DNA of 60,908 bases, from the NCBI GenBank assembly GCA_964522485.1, contig CAZFUS010000004.1:1-60908 (forward strand), read 5' to 3'. Position 1 is the first letter of the stretch. The number at the start of each line of letters is the position of its first letter. This DNA comes from Methylohalomonas sp964522485 (GTDB lineage: Bacteria; Pseudomonadota; Gammaproteobacteria; Methylohalomonadales; Methylohalomonadaceae). The notes below the pieces were generated by a model, which saw only the letters and a list, made by a program, of their open reading frames with translations, was not told the DNA's origin and searched no databases. The position numbers were made by a program, and so were the translations under genes. Positions 56,099 to 60,908 of the stretch are shown in pieces.

Positions 56099-56479
56099 TC
56101 AGGCGGCTTGAACCGGAATGGCCTGGCTGATCCGTAAAATGTGGTTGTGCTCGTCCAGATATACGAGGGTGGGTTTGAAACTGCCGATCCGCTCGGCATC
56201 CAGGCCCGCATAGGCACAGATGATGACCCGATCACCGGGCCGGGCTTTGTGTGCGGCTGCACCGTTGACCGAGATCACTCTTGAATGCTCTTCGGCCCGG
56301 ATGGCGTAGGTCGTGAAACGCTCGCCGTTATCAATATTGTAAATCTGGATCTGCTCGTATTCATGAATGCCGGCGCTGTCCAGCAAATGCCCATCAATGG
56401 CACAGGAACCGTCGTATTCCAGCTCCGAGTGCGTAACCCGGGCTTGATGCAGCTTGGCTTTTAGGACAGTGAGTTGCAT
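56099..56479 (-). CDS. panD: Aspartate 1-decarboxylase
   Basis: 126 aa from the ATG at 56479, the E. coli length. Self-cleaving zymogen: Gly24-Ser25 in EYDGSCAID gives the pyruvoyl group. Makes beta-alanine for pantothenate. The longer frame to 56509 is not supported. Confidence 0.96.
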   Translation of the reverse strand: MQLTVLKAKLHQARVTHSELEYDGSCAIDGHLLDSAGIHEYEQIQIYNIDNGERFTTYAIRAEEHSRVISVNGAAAHKARPGDRVIICAYAGLDAERIGSFKPTLVYLDEHNHILRISQAIPVQAA

Positions 56480-56536
56480 TTCTGACAGTGACAGGATTGT
56501 GCGGAGCAATAAGTATGGCCGATCGCGCCAGTCGCA

Positions 56537-57391
56537 TCAACGGTCACAGGTCACAGAAACATTATCTATCAGCCGCGTCCGACCCAGCCAGGCGGCTCCC
56601 AGTACAACGAGTTCGCCCGTCTGCGGCCCGGGCGACTCCAGTGTAGCAGCGGTCCGGATGGCGATATATTCCGACCGGAAACCGGCATCCAACAGCCGCG
56701 ACATGCCTTCGGCCTCCAGTGGGCGGTAGGCAAGGTTCCCGTCGCGCAGCCGTGTGGCAATATCCAGCAGGGTCCGGTACAGCAGGGGGGCCCGCTTGCG
56801 TTCTTCCTCGCTGAGGTATTGATTGCGCGAGCTCAATGCAAGGCCGTCTGCCTCGCGTACCGTCGGCACGGCCTGAATATCGACCGGTATGGCCAGGTCG
56901 GCCACCAGCCGGCGGATGATCAGTAACTGCTGATAGTCCTTTTCACCAAAAACGGCGATATGCGGGCGGACCATATTGAGCAGCTTGGTAACCACCGTGG
57001 CCACGCCAGCGAAATGGCCGGGCCGGAATTTGCCGCATAACACTCCGTCCAGTACCGGCACCGTCACGCGGGTATGTTGCTCGGCACCGGCCGGATAGAT
57101 CGTGGCTACATCGGGAATGAACACCAGATCCGTCCCCAGTGCCTCGAGCTGCCGGCAGTCTTCCTCTTCACTGCGCGGATAGCAATCGTAGTCCTCGCCG
57201 GCCACGAATTGCGCGGGATTAACGAAGATCGTCGCCAGCACCCGCCCACCACGTTCTGCAGCGGCCCGGACCAGAGCCAGATGGCCGGCATGCAGATTGC
57301 CCATGGTCGGAACCAACACAATCGGTTCACTCTGACAGCGCCATTCTTCCAGCCGAGTCTGCAGAATGGATAATTCACGGATGATCTGCAT
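56537..57391 (-). CDS. panC: Pantothenate synthetase
   Basis: 284 aa. Joins pantoate and beta-alanine with ATP. The HxGH-type GNLHAGHLALV, FGEKDYQQL and LSSRNQYLSEEER motifs are present. Between panD and panB with short gaps. Confidence 0.96.
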   Translation of the reverse strand: MQIIRELSILQTRLEEWRCQSEPIVLVPTMGNLHAGHLALVRAAAERGGRVLATIFVNPAQFVAGEDYDCYPRSEEEDCRQLEALGTDLVFIPDVATIYPAGAEQHTRVTVPVLDGVLCGKFRPGHFAGVATVVTKLLNMVRPHIAVFGEKDYQQLLIIRRLVADLAIPVDIQAVPTVREADGLALSSRNQYLSEEERKRAPLLYRTLLDIATRLRDGNLAYRPLEAEGMSRLLDAGFRSEYIAIRTAATLESPGPQTGELVVLGAAWLGRTRLIDNVSVTCDR

Positions 57392-57456
57392 GAATTGAAG
57401 ATCGTCTTAAAGGTAGCCAGGAATGATTCTAACAGCCGGTAACAGCCTGACTGGAT

Positions 57457-58257
57457 TCAGATCGCGGGCGTGTGCGCCGCATCCGGAAACTCGCCGGATT
57501 TCACCGCTTCGACGTAGCGCTTCAACGCCATACGGATGCTGCCGTTTTCAGCCAGGAAGTCACGCGAAAAGCCGGGCGGCTGAGCGCTGATACCCAGCAT
57601 GTCATGTAACACCAGAACCTGACCGTCACAGTCCGGCCCGGCACCGATGCCAATCACCGGAATATCCAGCGCCCCACGTATCCTGCCCGCCAGGGTCGCA
57701 GGCACACATTCCAGCACCAGCATGACTGCGCCCGCGGCCGCCAGTGCCTGAGCGTCTTCGAAAATCTGTTGTGCCGTATCAGCGTCCCGGCCCTGGATCC
57801 GGTAACCGCCAAGTTCATGGATGGACTGCGGCAGCAGACCCAGATGGCCGCAGACCGGTATGTCGGCATCCACCAGCCGGGTCACGGTCTCGATAAAACC
57901 GGCGCCACCTTCCAGTTTGACCACTTCCGCGCCGCCGTCCTGCACCAGTCGGCCGGCATTCTCCAGCGCCCGAACCGGATCCATATAGGTCTGATAGGGC
58001 ATGTCGGTTACGATCAGAGCGTTCGGCCGGGCCCGGCTTACCAGACGACTGTGGTAAATCATGTCGGCAAGCGTCACGCCCAGAGTATCCGCCGCTCCGT
58101 GCAGCGTCATGCCGAGCGAGTCACCGACCAGAATGCAGTCGACACCGGCGCTGTCGAGCAGGCCGGCAAAGCCGGCATCATACGCGGTCAGGCAGGCAAT
58201 CGGCTCGCTGCGGGTTTTCATCTCCCGCAGGGTGGTGGTCGTGATTTTGGCCGTCAT
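57457..58257 (-). CDS. panB: 3-methyl-2-oxobutanoate hydroxymethyltransferase
   Basis: 266 aa. Adds a hydroxymethyl group from 5,10-methylene-THF to alpha-ketoisovalerate. The VGDSLGMTLHG, VKLEGGAGF and VCGHLGLLPQS segments are intact. Starts in an ATGA overlap with the kinase gene. Confidence 0.96.
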   Translation of the reverse strand: MTAKITTTTLREMKTRSEPIACLTAYDAGFAGLLDSAGVDCILVGDSLGMTLHGAADTLGVTLADMIYHSRLVSRARPNALIVTDMPYQTYMDPVRALENAGRLVQDGGAEVVKLEGGAGFIETVTRLVDADIPVCGHLGLLPQSIHELGGYRIQGRDADTAQQIFEDAQALAAAGAVMLVLECVPATLAGRIRGALDIPVIGIGAGPDCDGQVLVLHDMLGISAQPPGFSRDFLAENGSIRMALKRYVEAVKSGEFPDAAHTPAI

Positions 58258-58910
58258 GAGGTCGCCAGGGAAACCGGATTGAAATAATGACGACCGGATT
58301 TGAGCTCCCGGATCTGCTGCAGCAGCCGGTTAAAGTCCTCGTCACCTTCCGCGAGATTGATGTCTTCAGTATTCACAATCAGCAGCGGTGCCCGATTGTA
58401 ATGATAGAAGAAGTCAACATAGGCCTCGGCCACGCGCTGCAGATAATCCTCATCGATCAGCTGTTCATAATCGATGGCACGTCGTTCGATCCGCTCCAGC
58501 AATACTTCGACGGGTGCCTGCAGATAGATCACCAGGTCCGGATCCGGCGCCTGTAGTGTCAGCTGTTCGTAGACCTGATGGTAGAGCTTCAACTCCTCCT
58601 GGCTCAGCGTCAGCGAGGCGAACAGGCGATCCTTGTCGATCAGAAAATCGACCACACGCGCCGGATTGAATAAATCACCCTGGCGCAGCGACTGCGTCTG
58701 GCGGGCGCGCTGAAACAGGAAGTACAGCTGCGTCGGCAGCGCCGTGTTGACCGGATCCTGATAAAAGCGCGGTAGAAACGGGTTGTCCTCGGCCTGCTCC
58801 AGCAACAGATCAGAATTGAGGGCAGTCGCCAGGCGGCTGGCCAGCGTTGTCTTGCCGACTCCTATCGGACCTTCGACCACGATATAGCCCAGTTGCCGAT
58901 CATCCAGCAT
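58254..58910 (-). CDS. Deoxynucleoside kinase family protein
   Basis: 218 aa from the ATG at 58910, overlapping folK by 11 nt. P-loop GPIGVGKTT at 14-22, the DRxx-type VIYLQAPVEVLLERIERR motif, and LID-like segments fit deoxyadenosine/deoxyguanosine kinases (dNK fold). Phosphorylates deoxynucleosides for salvage. The exact substrate is unknown. Between folK and panB, a position I recall in several Gammaproteobacteria. Confidence 0.85.
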   Translation of the reverse strand: MLDDRQLGYIVVEGPIGVGKTTLASRLATALNSDLLLEQAEDNPFLPRFYQDPVNTALPTQLYFLFQRARQTQSLRQGDLFNPARVVDFLIDKDRLFASLTLSQEELKLYHQVYEQLTLQAPDPDLVIYLQAPVEVLLERIERRAIDYEQLIDEDYLQRVAEAYVDFFYHYNRAPLLIVNTEDINLAEGDEDFNRLLQQIRELKSGRHYFNPVSLATS

Positions 58911-59397
58911 CGCTGATGACCTCGAGGTCGTCGGTCGCCACATCCGCCAGCAGACCGGTGATACTGCCGTAGCCTGGTATTTCCAGTGTCCGGTTGAGAT
59001 CGTACAACGGCCGCAACACAAAACCACGCCGGTGCAACTCGGGATGCGGTACCTTGAGCCGCGGTGTATCAATATGTTGATCACCGTACAACAGCAGATC
59101 CAGATCCAGCGTACGTGCACCCCAGCGCTCACCATCCCGGCGGCGGCCGTGCTGTTGTTCAATAGCCTGCAATGCGTCCAGCAGCGTCTCGGCTTCCATA
59201 CTGGTGTCGATCGCTGCGGCCGCGTTGACATAATCGGGCTGATCCTGGGGCCCTACCGGCCGGCTGCGGTATAAAGGCGAATGACCATGCCAGACACTGT
59301 CCGGTAACCGCCGGAGTGCAGTGATGGCCGTGGCCACCTGCTGACGCGGCCCATCCAGATTACTGCCGAGTCCGATATAGGCCATCGGCATAATCAA
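58900..59397 (-). CDS. folK: 2-amino-4-hydroxy-6-hydroxymethyldihydropteridine diphosphokinase
   Basis: 165 aa. Transfers pyrophosphate from ATP to the pterin in folate synthesis. The YIGLGSNL, GPQDQPDYVNAA and ERWGARTLDLDLLLYG motifs are present, with HPELHRRGFVL. The ATG overlaps the pcnB stop (ATGA). Confidence 0.96.
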   Translation of the reverse strand: MIMPMAYIGLGSNLDGPRQQVATAITALRRLPDSVWHGHSPLYRSRPVGPQDQPDYVNAAAAIDTSMEAETLLDALQAIEQQHGRRRDGERWGARTLDLDLLLYGDQHIDTPRLKVPHPELHRRGFVLRPLYDLNRTLEIPGYGSITGLLADVATDDLEVISDAG

Positions 59398-60722
59398 TTT
59401 CTGCGGCGTGGACGCCGGCGGCGGCGCGAATCACGTGCGCCTGAGACGGGCGCTGCCTGTAACCCGGGATGCGCTACCTGTTGCTCGGTCCAGAATTCAG
59501 CGATGTCGTTCACCGACTCGCCGGCCTTCGCCCGCAGCAACAGGAAATCATAAGCCGCCCGGAAACGGGGATGCGTCAGCAGTCGCTGGACGCGCTTGCC
59601 CTGGCGGCCTGCCTGGGCTTCCAGGCGTGACTGCAACATCCAGACCTCCTTGGCGATGCGCGTAAACCGGCGCGGCATGGCCATGCTGGCTACCTGCCGG
59701 GAAATCACGTCATCGCTGGCCAGTTGCAACGCCTCGTGTTCATTCATGCCTTCCCTGACGTAGGCATCGGCCTGCTGCCGGACCGGATCCCACAGCAGAG
59801 CGGCGATCAGGAATGCCGGGGTGACCGGCTTGCCCTCCAGCATGCGCTGATCGGTATTGGCCAGTGCATGGATGGCGAAGGTATGCGGGAAACCGCCTTC
59901 CTGGGCTGCCAGCGAAACCTCGGTCTGGGGAAACAGCCAGGCAAACAGCCCGTAGTGACGCAGCGCTTCGAACGACTGCACCGCGTAGCCACTTAAAAAC
60001 AGTTTCAGAAACTCCTCGAACAAACGTGCCGGCGGTATGTCCTCCAGCAGATACGCCAGCGACCGGACTGGTGTTTCGGTGGCGGGGTGCAGACTGAATC
60101 CTAATTTCACGACAAAACGCACCGCCCTCAGCATGCGCACCGGGTCTTCCCGATAACGCCGTTCAGGTTCCCCTATCAGCCGCAGACAGCCGGCTGCGAT
60201 ATCGTGCATACCGCCGACATAATCAACGATTGAGAAATCCTCAATATTGTACAGCAGGGCATTGACCGTAAAATCGCGGCGCCAGACATCCTCATCAACG
60301 CTGCCATAAACATTATCACGCAGGATGCGATCGCTGGCGCTGATCTCCGCCTCATCATTCATGACCATCGTATCAGCGCGGAAAGTCGAGACCTCGATGA
60401 TTTCCGGGCCGAAGTGGACATGCGCCAGACGAAAGCGCCGGCCGATGAGCCGGCAGTTGCGAAACAGCTCACGCACCTGCTCCGGCAGTGCATCAGTCAC
60501 GACGTCGAAATCCTTGGGCTCCCGGCCCAGCAGCAGATCACGCACGCCGCCACCGACCATATAGGCTTTAAAGCCGGCGTTTTTCAGCCGGTAAAGCACC
60601 TTGAGCGCATTCGGACTGATGTTCTCGCGCGAAATGTTGTGCTCGGCGCGCGGGATGATACGCGGTGTGATGCCGATGCGAGTAATTTTGTTATTCTCGG
60701 TACTGCTGTTTGACTGTTTCAT
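59394..60722 (-). CDS. pcnB: Poly(A) polymerase I
   Basis: 442 aa. Adds A tails that mark RNAs for decay. The nucleotidyltransferase core GGGVRDLLLGREPKDFDVVTDA (two catalytic Asp) and FRLAHVHFG/VSTFR are present, followed by the RNA-binding arm and a basic Arg-rich tail (RRRRRPRRRN). No good Shine-Dalgarno is seen before the ATG; instead the inverted CTGTAA/TTACAG repeat (60729-60742) is there. A later start is possible. Confidence 0.94.
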   Translation of the reverse strand: MKQSNSSTENNKITRIGITPRIIPRAEHNISRENISPNALKVLYRLKNAGFKAYMVGGGVRDLLLGREPKDFDVVTDALPEQVRELFRNCRLIGRRFRLAHVHFGPEIIEVSTFRADTMVMNDEAEISASDRILRDNVYGSVDEDVWRRDFTVNALLYNIEDFSIVDYVGGMHDIAAGCLRLIGEPERRYREDPVRMLRAVRFVVKLGFSLHPATETPVRSLAYLLEDIPPARLFEEFLKLFLSGYAVQSFEALRHYGLFAWLFPQTEVSLAAQEGGFPHTFAIHALANTDQRMLEGKPVTPAFLIAALLWDPVRQQADAYVREGMNEHEALQLASDDVISRQVASMAMPRRFTRIAKEVWMLQSRLEAQAGRQGKRVQRLLTHPRFRAAYDFLLLRAKAGESVNDIAEFWTEQQVAHPGLQAAPVSGARDSRRRRRPRRRN

Positions 60723-60786
60723 GATTCACTGTAATGTTACAGACATTCACGGTCAGGAAACTATAGGAGGAAGCCTGTAGTTATGC

Positions 60787-60815
60787 TTGGAGCGCCCCGG
60801 AGGGAAACGTATAAT
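60787..60815 (+). promoter_or_regulatory. tRNA-Glu promoter
   Basis: TTGGAG (60787-60792) and a perfect TATAAT (60810-60815) are 17 nt apart, about 38 nt upstream of the tRNA-Glu gene. No UP element is evident. Confidence 0.7.
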
Positions 60816-60853
60816 ATCATTCGTATCGCAGCCGGTCCCGGCCTGCACGCCCC

Positions 60854-60908
60854 GCTCCCTTCGTCTAGTGGCCCAGGACGTCGCCCTCTCACGGCGAAAA
60901 CGGGGGTT
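60854..60908 (+). tRNA. tRNA-Glu (anticodon CTC), 3' part outside the window
   Basis: Begins GCTCCCT acceptor stem, then the D-arm CGTCTAGTGGCCCAGGACG shared with other tRNA-Glu. The anticodon stem TCGCC/GGCGA closes loop CTCTCAC, so anticodon CTC (GAG codons). The T-arm has started (GGGGGTT) but the sequence ends. A second tRNA gene may follow. Confidence 0.9.

Noticed and set aside
60783..60908. Open frame after GGAGG at 60764 into the tRNA-Glu
   Set aside because: Spacing of the Shine-Dalgarno is too long and the frame runs into the tRNA gene.

Overview
The window is one block of core chromosome from a moderately GC-rich Gram-negative bacterium, almost certainly a gammaproteobacterium. 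I base this on meso-DAP peptidoglycan genes, LpxC, the Mla lipid-transport genes, a dcw cluster that starts with mraZ, and gene order. From memory, argJ-secA-M23-DUF721-lpxC-ftsZAQ...mraZ-rnpB-rsmI-lpoA-yraN-diaA-dolP-sspBA-petCBA-algW-hisCDG-murA-ibaG-mlaBCDEF follows the order seen in Pseudomonas closely. A RegB/RegA-type redox two-component system and the fused block with queA-tgt-yajC-secDF and panBCD-folK-pcnB suggest a Chromatiales-like or related marine/sulfur lineage rather than Pseudomonas itself. That placement is inference.

Layout: (1) 167-5214, argJ, secA and an M23 peptidase, minus strand, with a DciA-like gene at 5286-5723 on plus. (2) 5777-24662, lpxC and a complete division and cell-wall (dcw) cluster read on the minus strand: mraZ, rsmH, ftsL, ftsI, murE, murF, mraY, murD, ftsW, murG, murC, murB, ddlB, ftsQ, ftsA, ftsZ, then lpxC. 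Most genes overlap by 1-17 nt, so they are probably translationally coupled. A strong promoter followed by a three-repeat MraZ operator lies at the head. (3) 24845-30583, rnpB and rsmI on minus, then lpoA, yraN, diaA, dolP and a HAD phosphatase on plus. (4) 30589-34431, sspB, sspA and the cytochrome bc1 operon petABC. (5) 34583-43779, a DegS/AlgW protease, hisGDC, murA, ibaG and mlaFEDCB. (6) 43947-51670, a DUF4399 protein, purN, pdxB, secF, secD, yajC, tgt and queA. (7) 51760-55735, tRNA-Leu(CAA), a sulfotransferase, a CinA-like protein and regB/regA. (8) 55750-56034, a nested repeat element. (9) 56099-60722, panD, panC, panB, a deoxynucleoside kinase, folK and pcnB; then a tRNA-Glu(CTC) cut by the window end.

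Functionally the window is dominated by envelope biogenesis: peptidoglycan precursor synthesis, septation, lipid A commitment, protein secretion (SecA, SecDF, YajC), lipid asymmetry (Mla), outer-membrane quality control (DolP, LpoA, AlgW), plus respiration (bc1, RegBA), histidine, arginine, pantothenate, folate and PLP synthesis, and tRNA queuosine modification.

I found no CRISPR array, prophage, insertion sequence or obvious new multigene system. The most interesting signals are regulatory and repetitive: the MraZ operator, a consensus DnaA box at the lpxC promoter, a cytochrome b with an apparent two-helix C-terminal insertion, heptanucleotide repeats at gene ends, and the nested inverted repeat downstream of regA.
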